A DNA stretch of 5,486 bases, from NCBI GenBank assembly GCA_947505565.1, contig CANNLB010000257.1, positions 1 through 5,486 on the forward strand, written 5' to 3'. The translations under genes and the position numbers were made by a program. This stretch comes from Acidobacteriota bacterium. GTDB taxonomy: Bacteria > Acidobacteriota > Terriglobia > Bryobacterales > Bryobacteraceae. The notes under the pieces are model-generated. The model was not told the origin of the DNA. It ran no database searches and saw only the letters and a program-made list of their open reading frames with translations. The first letter of the stretch is position 1. Every line of letters begins with the position of its first letter. Positions 1 through 5,486 of this stretch are shown one piece after another.

Positions 1-1255
1 CACCACCACTCCCGGTGCCGACGTGTCTCCCGCCTACTCCCCCGATGGCCAGTGGATCGCCTGGCGCGCCCAGAAAACCGCCGGTTACGAAGCCGACCGT
101 TGGCGCCTCTTCGTCATGAAACGCTCGGAAGGAAAGGGCCGCGACCTCACCGAAGGCATCAATCTCAACATCCAAAGCCTCACATGGACCCCCGACTCGA
201 CGCGCCTCTTCTTTACCGTCGAAGACCGCGGCCGCCAAAGCATCCAAATGTTCGTCATCAACGGTGCCGGCAGCGCCCGGTCCATCGTCTCCGGCAACGC
301 CACCTACGACGACATGCAGTTCACCCCGGACGCCAAGACCATCGTATTCACCCAGCAAAGCGGCTCCCGGCCCACCGAAATCTATCGCGTCAACTCCTCC
401 GACGGGCAAATCTCCGCGCTGACAAAAGTGAACGATGTCGTCGTCGCCAACTACGACCTACCCAACTTCGAAGAACTCACCGTTAACGGCGCCGAGGGAG
501 CCAAGGTATCCAGCTTCGTCCTCAAGCCCAACGGCTTTGACCCGAAGCGGAAATACCCAGTCCTCTTTCTCATCCACGGCGGCCCCCAAGGTGCCTGGAA
601 CGAAGCCTGGAGCTACCGATGGAACCCCCAGATCTTCGCCGCCGCCGGCTTCGTCGTCGTTATGCCTAACCCCCGCGGCTCCACCGGCTATGGCCAAAAG
701 TTCACCGACGAAATCAACAACGACTGGGGCGGCAAAGTCTACGAAGACATTATGGCCACCGTCGATAACGTCGCCGGCCAGCCTTGGGCCGACCCTGACC
801 GCTTCGCTGCTGCCGGCGGTAGCTACGGCGGCTACATGGTGAACTGGATGCTCGGCCACACGCAGAAGTTTAAAGCGCTTGTCTCCCACGCCGGCGTCTA
901 CGACCTCCGCAGCATGGCCGGCGAAACCGAAGAGTTGTGGTTCGTCAATTGGGAGTTCCGCGGCATGCCCTGGGATAACCCCGACAGCTACGCCAAATGG
1001 TCCCCCAGCTATTTCGCCAACGACTTCCGTACTCCGATGCTCGTCATCCATGGCGACCTCGACTATCGCGTCCCCCTCGGCCAAGGCCTTCAACTCTTCA
1101 CCGCCTTGCAAATGAAAAAGGTGCCGTCGAAGCTACTCACCTTCCCCGACGAAGGCCACTGGATCGGCAAACCGCAGAACAGCCTTCTTTGGTATCAGAG
1201 CGTCCTAGACTGGGTCACCGAGTGGACGAAGAAGCCCGCCCCGCCGACGCCGTGA
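1..1255 (+). CDS. S9-family serine peptidase (prolyl oligopeptidase / dipeptidyl aminopeptidase type), 5' partial
   Basis: The reading frame is open from base 2 and runs to a TGA at 1253-1255. The GTG at 23 is an internal valine codon, so the true start lies outside the window. The first ~140 visible residues hold degenerate PD40/WD-like propeller blades, seen as SPDGQWIAW, WTPDSTRLFFT and FTPDAKTIVFT. The rest is a complete alpha/beta-hydrolase domain. It has the oxyanion-region HGGP (codons 575-586), the nucleophile elbow GGSYGGYM with Ser at 821-823, the Asp of HGDLDYRVP at 1061-1063, and the His of DEGHW at 1157-1159, so the catalytic triad is intact. Family members are usually about 650-700 residues; 417 are visible, so roughly 250 N-terminal residues, including any signal peptide, are missing. 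The family cleaves short peptides, often after proline or releasing N-terminal dipeptides or acyl-amino acids. The exact specificity and whether it is exported cannot be told here. The C-terminus ends in a short Lys/Pro tail. scpA follows after 21 bases, with no obvious functional link. Confidence 0.93.
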   Translation, partial: TTTPGADVSPAYSPDGQWIAWRAQKTAGYEADRWRLFVMKRSEGKGRDLTEGINLNIQSLTWTPDSTRLFFTVEDRGRQSIQMFVINGAGSARSIVSGNATYDDMQFTPDAKTIVFTQQSGSRPTEIYRVNSSDGQISALTKVNDVVVANYDLPNFEELTVNGAEGAKVSSFVLKPNGFDPKRKYPVLFLIHGGPQGAWNEAWSYRWNPQIFAAAGFVVVMPNPRGSTGYGQKFTDEINNDWGGKVYEDIMATVDNVAGQPWADPDRFAAAGGSYGGYMVNWMLGHTQKFKALVSHAGVYDLRSMAGETEELWFVNWEFRGMPWDNPDSYAKWSPSYFANDFRTPMLVIHGDLDYRVPLGQGLQLFTALQMKKVPSKLLTFPDEGHWIGKPQNSLLWYQSVLDWVTEWTKKPAPPTP

Positions 1256-1276
1256 AGGGTGTTATCCTAAGAGGAC

Positions 1277-2059
1277 GTGTCGTCTCCGTTGAATATTCAC
1301 ATTGAGCAGTATGAGGGTCCCCTGGACCTCCTGCTCGATCTGATCCGCAAGCACCAAATCAACATTTACGACATCCCTCTCGCTCGAATCACCGGTCAGT
1401 ATCTTCAGTATATTGAGCAAGCTTCGGCCCTGGATATAGAGTTGAGCGCCGAGTTCGTCTACATGGCGGCGACGCTGATCCACATCAAGTCGAAGACGAT
1501 GTTGCCCCGGGATCCCGAACTCGAAAAGCTCGACCCCCAGGGCGACCCCCGCCAAGAACTGGTCGACCGGCTCATCGAGCACGAGCGTTTCAAGAACGCC
1601 GCCGAAATGCTGCAGCAGAAGCGCCTTGTCGAAGAGGCCGCGTGGTCGAACCCGGCACTGAAAGACTTTCTCGCCGATGAAGAGCAGGGTCTCGCCGTCA
1701 CCCTTTTCGACCTCGTACAGACGTTACAAAAAGTTATCGATCGCGCCAAGAGCCGGCCCCAGTTTGAAATCACCAAAGAGGACGTCACCGTCCCCGACAT
1801 GATCCACTACTTGAAAAACATCCTCCGTGACACCCGCAAAGGCGCCTCCGTATCGGCAACAGAATTATTCGAACGCCAAAGGAGTCGGCACGCGATGATC
1901 GCGATGTTCTTGGCCATCCTGGAAATGGTAAAAAATCAGGCCATTAAACTAGTTCAAATGGAAGCATTTGGCGACATCGGATTGGCAAAGACAGATCGCT
2001 TTGAAGAAGCGTTCCCCGAGGGCGAAGCAATCGCCCGCCTAGAAGAAGAGTACAGTTAG
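1277..2059 (+). CDS. scpA: Segregation and condensation protein A (kleisin subunit of SMC-ScpAB)
   Basis: ScpA is the kleisin that bridges the SMC head domains and binds a ScpB dimer, forming the cytoplasmic condensin that organises and segregates the chromosome. The family signature is clear. The N-terminal YEGPLDLLLDLIRK block lies at residues 12-25, followed by INIYDIP and the helical AEFVYMAATLIHIKSKTMLP at 58-77. A charged linker (~80-165) leads to a C-terminal winged-helix region with FLAILEMVKNQAIKLVQ at 211-227. At 260 residues it has normal family length. The start is uncertain: an in-frame TAA at 1268-1270 bounds it, leaving GTG at 1277 or TTG at 1289. The purine-rich AAGAGGA (1269-1275) sits too close to the GTG and rather far from the TTG, and both give a plausible N-terminus. 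scpB begins 10 bases after the TAG, so the two are surely cotranscribed. The smc gene is not in this window. Confidence 0.96.
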   Translation: MSSPLNIHIEQYEGPLDLLLDLIRKHQINIYDIPLARITGQYLQYIEQASALDIELSAEFVYMAATLIHIKSKTMLPRDPELEKLDPQGDPRQELVDRLIEHERFKNAAEMLQQKRLVEEAAWSNPALKDFLADEEQGLAVTLFDLVQTLQKVIDRAKSRPQFEITKEDVTVPDMIHYLKNILRDTRKGASVSATELFERQRSRHAMIAMFLAILEMVKNQAIKLVQMEAFGDIGLAKTDRFEEAFPEGEAIARLEEEYS

Positions 2060-2069
2060 GTTGGAAGCT

Positions 2070-2885
2070 ATGGCAGACGAATTGGAACCGCGGGATCAGG
2101 CCGAGACGGCCGCTGCGGAAGAAACAGTAAACAACGGAGGCGCTGCCGAAGAAGCGGTGGCGGCCTTGGTTGAACCCGTGGGGCACATCGATGCCACCAC
2201 CGTACTCCAACCCGAACCCGAACCAGAAGAAGAAATCGAACCCGAACCAGAGGTCGTCACCTACACCGACGTCGACCTCAAGGCGATCCTCGAAGCGGTG
2301 ATCTACGTCACAGAGGAACCCCTCGAAGCCAAGCAAATGGCGGCCGCCCTCCACGAGCCCGTCGCCCGCATCGAAACCCTCCTCGCCGAACTGGTAGCCG
2401 ACTACGCCCGGCCGGAACGAGGCCTCCAGATCAAGGAAATCGCCGGCGGTTTCAAGATGGCCACCAAGGCCGAACTCCACGACCAAGTCCGCCTGTTCGT
2501 CAAGAACCTGAAGGCTCCGCTTAAGCTATCCCTCGCCGCTCTCGAAACCTTGGCCGTGATCGCCTATAAGCAGCCCATCACCGCACCGGAGATCATGGAG
2601 ATCCGCGGCGTCCAGGGTGGAGGCGTCCTCAAAACCCTCCTCGACCGCAAGCTGGTCCAGGTCGCCGGCCGCAAAAACGTGATCGGAAAACCGATTCTTT
2701 ATAAAACCAACAAGGAGTTCCTGGTGCAGTTTGGTCTGAGTTCACTGAAAGAGTTGCCCTCGCTCAAGGAGTTTGAAGAGCTTCGGCGCCTCGCCTTCAG
2801 TGAGGAAGAGGCCGATGCCACCTCCGAAGCGCTCGAGCAAAAAGCGGCGGCTGAAGTGCCCCCAGCGGTACCGGAGACGGTGTAA
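2070..2885 (+). CDS. scpB: Segregation and condensation protein B (kite subunit of SMC-ScpAB)
   Basis: ScpB dimerises through tandem winged-helix domains and wraps the central part of ScpA within the SMC condensin. The conserved core runs from about VDLKAILEAVIYV (residue ~68) to about residue 240. It includes GLQIKEIAGGFKMAT, then SLAALETLAVIAYKQPIT, the IRGV-x-GGGVLKTLLDRKL segment and the GKPILYKTNKEFL strand, all diagnostic of the family. I chose ATG 2070 (271 aa) because a TAGG lies 9 bases upstream. An in-frame TTG at 2061 would add three residues (274 aa). The protein is longer than usual (many ScpBs are about 180-200 aa) because of an acidic, Ala/Glu/Pro-rich N-terminal extension of ~67 residues and a Glu/Ala-rich C-terminal tail, both likely disordered. 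Its TAA overlaps the ATG of rluB by one base (TAATG), indicating translational coupling. Confidence 0.95.
   Translation: MADELEPRDQAETAAAEETVNNGGAAEEAVAALVEPVGHIDATTVLQPEPEPEEEIEPEPEVVTYTDVDLKAILEAVIYVTEEPLEAKQMAAALHEPVARIETLLAELVADYARPERGLQIKEIAGGFKMATKAELHDQVRLFVKNLKAPLKLSLAALETLAVIAYKQPITAPEIMEIRGVQGGGVLKTLLDRKLVQVAGRKNVIGKPILYKTNKEFLVQFGLSSLKELPSLKEFEELRRLAFSEEEADATSEALEQKAAAEVPPAVPETV
2211..2253 (+). repeat. Short direct repeat encoding a Glu-Pro tract in ScpB
   Basis: The 14-base unit GAACCCGAACCAGA occurs exactly at 2214-2227 and again at 2238-2251, a period of 24 bases (eight codons). Each copy encodes Glu-Pro-Glu-Pro, separated by a run of Glu residues. The surrounding bases are further GAA/CCC codons. 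It sits in the acidic linker just before the folded ScpB core and keeps the frame, so it probably reflects in-frame repeat expansion in a disordered region. It is unlikely to be a separate element. Confidence 0.7.
2873..2876 (+). promoter_or_regulatory. Ribosome binding site for rluB
   Basis: GGAG lies inside the last codons of scpB, 8 bases before the rluB ATG at 2885. This is the best-formed Shine-Dalgarno of the + strand cluster and supports the 2885 start. Because it sits in translated scpB sequence, rluB initiation is probably coupled to termination on scpB. Confidence 0.65.
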
Positions 2886-3628
2886 TGCAGGAGCGATTAC
2901 AAAAGATTCTCTCCAAGGTCGGCATTACCAGCCGACGCAAAGCCGAACAGTTAATCATGGAAGGCCGCGTCAGCGTCAACGGCGAAATCGTTGTTGAAAT
3001 GGGCTCGAAAGCCGATCTCGAAACCGACCATATCAAGGTCGATGGCAAGCTGATCAAAAAGCCGAAGGGCTTGCTCTACATCGCTTTAAACAAGCCGGTC
3101 GGCTACGTCACCACCATGTACGACCCTGAAGGGCGCCCCACGGTCAGCCAGTTAATGAAGGGTCTCAAGGAACGGGTCTATCCTGTCGGACGTCTCGACT
3201 ACGCTTCCGAAGGCCTCCTCATCCTCACCAACGACGGCGAGTTTGCTAATAAAGTTATGGCCGCTCACAGCCAACTAGTCAAAACCTACATCGTCAAAAC
3301 GACCGGCAATCTGACCCACGAACAAGAAGACCAGTTTCGCCGCGGCGTCCCCCTCCACGGCAAACGAACTGCTCCCGCCGGACTCAAAATGATCAAAAAC
3401 CAGGAGAATCCCTGGTACGAAGTCCAACTGATAGAAGGACGTCAAAACCAGATTCGTATGATGTTCCGCTATTTCGGCCGTCTCGTCGAAAAACTGAAGC
3501 GGATTAAAGTCGGCTTCCTCGAATTGGGCGAATTAAAGCAGGGCGAATGGCGATCGCTCAATCCCAAGGAAGTCGCAAAATTTCGCCGGATTTTGAAGCT
3601 TGAAAAATTGGTGGCTACCAGTGAATGA
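2885..3628 (+). CDS. rluB: 23S rRNA pseudouridine synthase, RluB-type (RsuA/RluB/RluE/RluF family)
   Basis: The enzyme isomerises a specific uridine in rRNA to pseudouridine. The RluB target in E. coli is U2605 of 23S rRNA. Residues ~2-50 form an S4 RNA-binding domain (ERLQKILSKVGITSRRKAEQLI, then GRVSVNGEIV). The catalytic domain follows, with LNKPVGYVTT, the RluB-like DPEGRPTV at 80-87, and VGRLDYASEGLLILTNDGE, whose Asp105 (codon 3197-3199) is the expected catalytic aspartate. The EGRQNQIRMMF motif lies at 184-194. The usual Thr/Ser-Gly after the catalytic Asp is Ser-Glu-Gly here, as in RluE-like enzymes, but the S4 domain and DPEGRPTV favour RluB. Its 247 residues are normal length. It overlaps scpB by one base and the next gene by 8. 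scpA-scpB-rluB is a widely conserved neighbourhood. Target specificity is inferred from family membership. Confidence 0.9.
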   Translation: MQERLQKILSKVGITSRRKAEQLIMEGRVSVNGEIVVEMGSKADLETDHIKVDGKLIKKPKGLLYIALNKPVGYVTTMYDPEGRPTVSQLMKGLKERVYPVGRLDYASEGLLILTNDGEFANKVMAAHSQLVKTYIVKTTGNLTHEQEDQFRRGVPLHGKRTAPAGLKMIKNQENPWYEVQLIEGRQNQIRMMFRYFGRLVEKLKRIKVGFLELGELKQGEWRSLNPKEVAKFRRILKLEKLVATSE

Positions 3629-4007
3629 TGACGCTCTCAGAGACCTCTTTTCGCGGGTGAGAACCATCGCGATCGTTGGATTGTCGAACACGCCGAAACG
3701 ACCGAGCGCCGCTGTCGCGGACTTCATGAAGCGGGTCGGATACCGCATCATCCCCGTCAATCCTGGCGAAAAGACAGTAATGGGCGAAAAATCGTACCCG
3801 TCACTGACCGCCATACCCGATCAAATCGACCTTGTCGACATCTTCCGCACAAACGATGCGGTCCCTGGCTTGCTCGCCGAAATGCAACAATTAGGCATCA
3901 AAGACGCTTGGCTTCAGGAAGGCGTCACTTGCGAGGTCGTGCCCAAAGGGATGCGCGTCATCCAGAACAAGTGCCTCGCCAAAGAGTACCAGCGCCTGTT
4001 CGCTTAA
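3621..4007 (+). CDS. CoA-binding domain protein (YccU-like)
   Basis: This is a small single-domain Rossmann-type protein of the family related to the CoA-binding domain of succinyl-CoA synthetase alpha. The nucleotide-binding start reads RTIAIVGLSNTPKRPS and is followed by VADFMKRVGYRIIPVNP, a motif for the second strand and turn. Later come EKSYPSLTAIPDQIDLVDIFR, with the characteristic hydrophobic-Asp strand, and the terminal KDAWLQEGV and NKCLAKEYQRL blocks. The physiological role of the family is unresolved, and ligand binding is inferred. I chose GTG 3621 (128 aa), 6 bases after GGTGG (3610-3614), because the domain begins only ~12 residues later. TTG at 3600 would add seven residues. 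With the GTG start it overlaps rluB by 8 bases, so translational coupling is likely. The segment between WLQ and NKC looks about four residues shorter than in typical members (from memory of the family). The stop TAA is embedded in the stop of the convergent tadC. Confidence 0.86.
   Translation: MNDDALRDLFSRVRTIAIVGLSNTPKRPSAAVADFMKRVGYRIIPVNPGEKTVMGEKSYPSLTAIPDQIDLVDIFRTNDAVPGLLAEMQQLGIKDAWLQEGVTCEVVPKGMRVIQNKCLAKEYQRLFA
4004..4007. other. Shared TTAA palindrome carrying the stop codons of two convergent genes
   Basis: The + strand CoA-binding gene ends with TAA at 4005-4007. The - strand tadC ends with TAA, the complement of 4004-4006. The two coding regions therefore overlap tail to tail by four bases, leaving no intergenic sequence. 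Any transcription terminator for either unit must lie inside the opposing gene. Confidence 0.95.
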
Positions 4008-4945
4008 CGCCCCGCGCTCGCTCCAATCCCGCCCTTCAGGTTGTTCATCATCGTCAACATCGCTGGCACCAGTGTGATGATGAACACCACCGGCAGGATG
4101 AATACGACCGTCGCCAGTACCATTTTGATCCCGGCCTTTCCCACCATTGCCTCGCCGCGCAAACGCCGCCGGGAGCGCAGCGAATCCGCATACACCTTCA
4201 GCGCCTGCGACAAACTCGTGCCGAACCGCTCGCTCTGAATGATCATAGCCGCCAAGGATTTGATGTCTTCAATCCCCGTTCGCCGCACGAGCTGCTGGAA
4301 CGCCTTGCTGCGATCCTGCCCCGCCTTCACTTGCATCACCACCGTAAAGAACTCTCCCGATAACTCGGGATAAATGAACTGCATCTCCTCGCAAACCCGC
4401 GTCAACGCTTGGTCCAGCGCCAAACCTGTTCCCAGCACAATGCCGAGCAAGTCCACCGTATCCGGCAACGACTCCTGCAGCTTATTCCGATACCGTTTCA
4501 TCAAGCGGTACAAAATCTGCTTCGGCAGCAGCCACCCCAGCAAAAACGCCGGTGCCAGGCCCAGCGCCCGCGAAAAAACGGGCTTATCATCCGGTTGGAC
4601 GAACCACGAGGCCAAAATCAAAATCAGCAGGAAGATCAGGTTGAACATCGCATAGTAGCCAACCGCTTCACGCTTTCTTATCCCCGCCTGCCGCAATAAC
4701 TGTTCACTCTCTTCGAGGACACTGTCAACGCCCGGCACCAGGTTGATGATATAGAGGAACCGTTCCCAGAAACCCGTTCCAAACTGCCGCTTCGGTTGCC
4801 GAGCACTAGTCCCGCGACTCACCGACATCAAAATGTCTAATCGGTCGTCCAGCGGATTCTCCACCGGCTGCAGCAGCTGAAACCCGCTCCACAACAGAGC
4901 GGCCACCGCGGCGAAACAAAGAATAAAAAAAAGTGCGGAAATCAT
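4004..4945 (-). CDS. tadC: Type II secretion system F-domain protein, TadC-like
   Basis: TadC is an inner-membrane platform protein of the tight-adherence (Flp) pilus machine and is thought to work with TadB and the TadA ATPase. The 313 residues begin with a membrane segment (ISALFFILCFAAVAALLW, residues 2-19). A cytoplasmic linker follows, then two more segments (about 97-116 YYAMFNLIFLLILILASWFV and 124-141). The T2SSF domain starts at LQESLPDTVDLLGIVLGTGL (~156-175) and includes GQDRSKAFQQLVRRTG and the conserved QSERFGTSLSQALKVYADSLR (~237-257). The protein ends with a hydrophobic segment (LATVVFILPVVFIITLVPA, ~277-295). Length and layout fit TadC. The ATG at 4945-4943 overlaps the upstream tadB-like stop as ATGA. 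No good Shine-Dalgarno precedes it, so translation is probably coupled. Codons 5-7 contain a run of eight T. It is the last gene of its unit and ends on the shared TTAA. Confidence 0.9.
   Translation of the reverse strand: MISALFFILCFAAVAALLWSGFQLLQPVENPLDDRLDILMSVSRGTSARQPKRQFGTGFWERFLYIINLVPGVDSVLEESEQLLRQAGIRKREAVGYYAMFNLIFLLILILASWFVQPDDKPVFSRALGLAPAFLLGWLLPKQILYRLMKRYRNKLQESLPDTVDLLGIVLGTGLALDQALTRVCEEMQFIYPELSGEFFTVVMQVKAGQDRSKAFQQLVRRTGIEDIKSLAAMIIQSERFGTSLSQALKVYADSLRSRRRLRGEAMVGKAGIKMVLATVVFILPVVFIITLVPAMLTMMNNLKGGIGASAGR
4042..4086. repeat. 11-bp perfect inverted repeat within the 3' end of tadC
   Basis: TGTTCATCATC at 4042-4052 is the exact reverse complement of GATGATGAACA at 4076-4086, with a 23-base loop. 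It begins 35 bases past the + strand stop and lies inside tadC, where the arms encode parts of VFIIT and TMMNN. No T-tract follows on either strand, so it is not a classical intrinsic terminator. It may be coincidental from ATC/ATG codons. Confidence 0.5.
4925..4932 (-). other. T8 homopolymer tract at the 5' end of tadC
   Basis: Eight consecutive A on the + strand read as T8 in tadC, spanning the CTT TTT TTT codons (Leu-Phe-Phe, residues 5-7) in the first membrane segment. A gain or loss of one base would shift the frame almost at once after the start. The tract is visible directly; any slippage is inference. Confidence 0.6.
4942..4945 (-). other. ATGA overlap joining tadB-like stop and tadC start
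   Basis: On the - strand the tadC ATG (4945-4943) and the tadB-like TGA (4944-4942) overlap as ATGA. This is a classic stop-start arrangement for ribosome re-initiation. It indicates that the two platform proteins are made from one mRNA, probably in matched amounts. Confidence 0.9.
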
Positions 4946-5486
4946 ATCTTGGGGCTCGACAACTTACGAATCACCAGAATGCCCAGCGTCTCCGAAATCA
5001 CCGCATAGGCAAAAAACTTACTCCCTACTTCGTCGTTCACCAGAATATCGATATACTCCGGCTTCATCACCCACAGCGCCAAGGCAAAGAAAATCGGCAT
5101 CCCGCAAAGCAACGCCGCCGACCACCGCTGCTGCGCCGTCGCGGCTTTCATCTTCTCTTGCAGCGCCAATCGCTCCCGCACCAGCGTCGAGAGGTTTTCG
5201 AGCACACTCACCATATTCGCGCCCGTCTGCCGCTGCAGAATCAAACCCGTAATAAAAAACTTCAAGTCGATAATCGGGATCCGTTCGCCCAGGTTATGCA
5301 ACGCCGCATCCAGCGTCGAACCCAGCGACATCTCCTCCATCAACTTCTTGAATTCCTGCTTCACCGGATCCGCCGCTTCGGTCGAGATCGTCTCCAGACC
5401 CGACTGAATGTTATGGCCAGCCTTCATCGACCGGTTAAACAAATCGATTGATTCCGGCAACTGATGCTCAAACTTCGCCAACCGCG
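4942..5486 (-). CDS. tadB: Type II secretion system F-domain protein, TadB-like, 5' partial
   Basis: The - strand frame is open to the right edge of the window. The TTG at 5481-5479 is an internal leucine preceded by arginine, so the true start and the N-terminal membrane segments are not visible. About 180 residues can be read. The T2SSF domain starts at FEHQLPESIDLFNRSMKAGH (residues ~4-23 from that Leu), a signature of TadB. It continues through QEFKKLMEEMSLGSTLDAAL, GLILQRQTGANMVSVLENL and LVRERLALQEKMKAATAQ. Two membrane segments follow at about 121-139 and 155-171, and the protein ends in a short basic tail. TadB is an inner-membrane platform component of the Tad/Flp pilus assembly machine, partnered with TadC and the TadA ATPase. 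The order tadB then tadC with an ATGA overlap matches the usual operon. Full-length TadB is usually about 300 residues, so roughly the first 40% is missing. Confidence 0.88.
   Translation of the reverse strand, partial: RLAKFEHQLPESIDLFNRSMKAGHNIQSGLETISTEAADPVKQEFKKLMEEMSLGSTLDAALHNLGERIPIIDLKFFITGLILQRQTGANMVSVLENLSTLVRERLALQEKMKAATAQQRWSAALLCGMPIFFALALWVMKPEYIDILVNDEVGSKFFAYAVISETLGILVIRKLSSPKI

Noticed and set aside
23..25. GTG as the start of the peptidase
   Set aside because: The frame stays open to the window edge and the position is in the middle of a propeller blade, so it is an internal valine.
458..1111. Long open frame (217 codons) on the - strand opposite the S9 peptidase
   Set aside because: It is antisense to a gene with an intact catalytic triad, its product is low-complexity Gly/Val/Ala with no recognisable motif, and GC-rich codon bias produces such shadows.
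1256..1276. Possible -10-like TTATCCT before scpA
   Set aside because: The match to a sigma-70 -10 box is poor and I see no convincing -35 at proper spacing inside the peptidase gene.
1944..2486. - strand open frame of 180 codons over the scpA-scpB junction
   Set aside because: It is the complement of the acidic Glu/Pro tract and gives Phe/Gly-rich junk; ScpA and ScpB are unmistakable on the + strand.
3908..4363. + strand open frame spanning the end of the CoA gene and into tadC
   Set aside because: It overlaps two well-supported genes in other frames, and its Arg/His-rich composition shows no family signature.
4933..5451. 172-codon + strand open frame opposite the tadB-like gene
   Set aside because: The product is Arg/Gln/His-rich with no domain, which is the typical complement of a real T2SSF coding frame.
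5479..5481. TTG as the start of the tadB-like gene
   Set aside because: The frame continues upstream and TadB proteins have N-terminal membrane segments before the FEHQLP motif, so this is an internal leucine.

Overview
This window reads as ordinary, densely packed bacterial chromosome. It is GC-rich, more than 99% coding, and its only non-coding gaps are about 21 and 10 bases. Coding style (C-rich third positions, GTG/TTG starts), an S9 peptidase of the type abundant in Acidobacteria, and Tad-type secretion genes make an acidobacterium (Bryobacter/Solibacter-like) a plausible but unproven source. I saw no mobile element, CRISPR array, rRNA or tRNA.

Left part, + strand: the window opens inside the 3' two thirds of an S9-family serine peptidase gene (end of a beta-propeller plus a complete catalytic domain), stopping at 1255. 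After 21 bases comes a tight four-gene run: scpA (1277-2059), scpB (2070-2885), an RluB-type 23S rRNA pseudouridine synthase (2885-3628, sharing one base with scpB) and a small CoA-binding-domain protein (best start 3621, overlapping rluB by 8 bases). ScpA and ScpB are the kleisin and kite subunits that act with SMC in chromosome condensation and segregation. The scpA-scpB-rluB order is a widely conserved bacterial arrangement. The overlaps imply cotranscription and translational coupling.

Right part, - strand: two type II secretion F-domain membrane proteins of the Tad pilus platform, a tadB-like gene (cut by the window's right edge) followed by tadC (4945 down to 4004), joined by an ATGA overlap. 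tadC is the last gene of that operon here. The two convergent units meet on a single TTAA palindrome (4004-4007) that carries both stop codons, so there is no intergenic terminator space.

I did not find a previously undescribed system. The items most worth a second look are the shared-stop convergence, the acidic Pro/Glu-rich N-terminal extension of ScpB, the uncertain non-ATG starts, a T8 tract at the start of tadC, an 11-bp inverted repeat at the end of tadC, and a shortened C-terminal segment in the CoA-binding protein.
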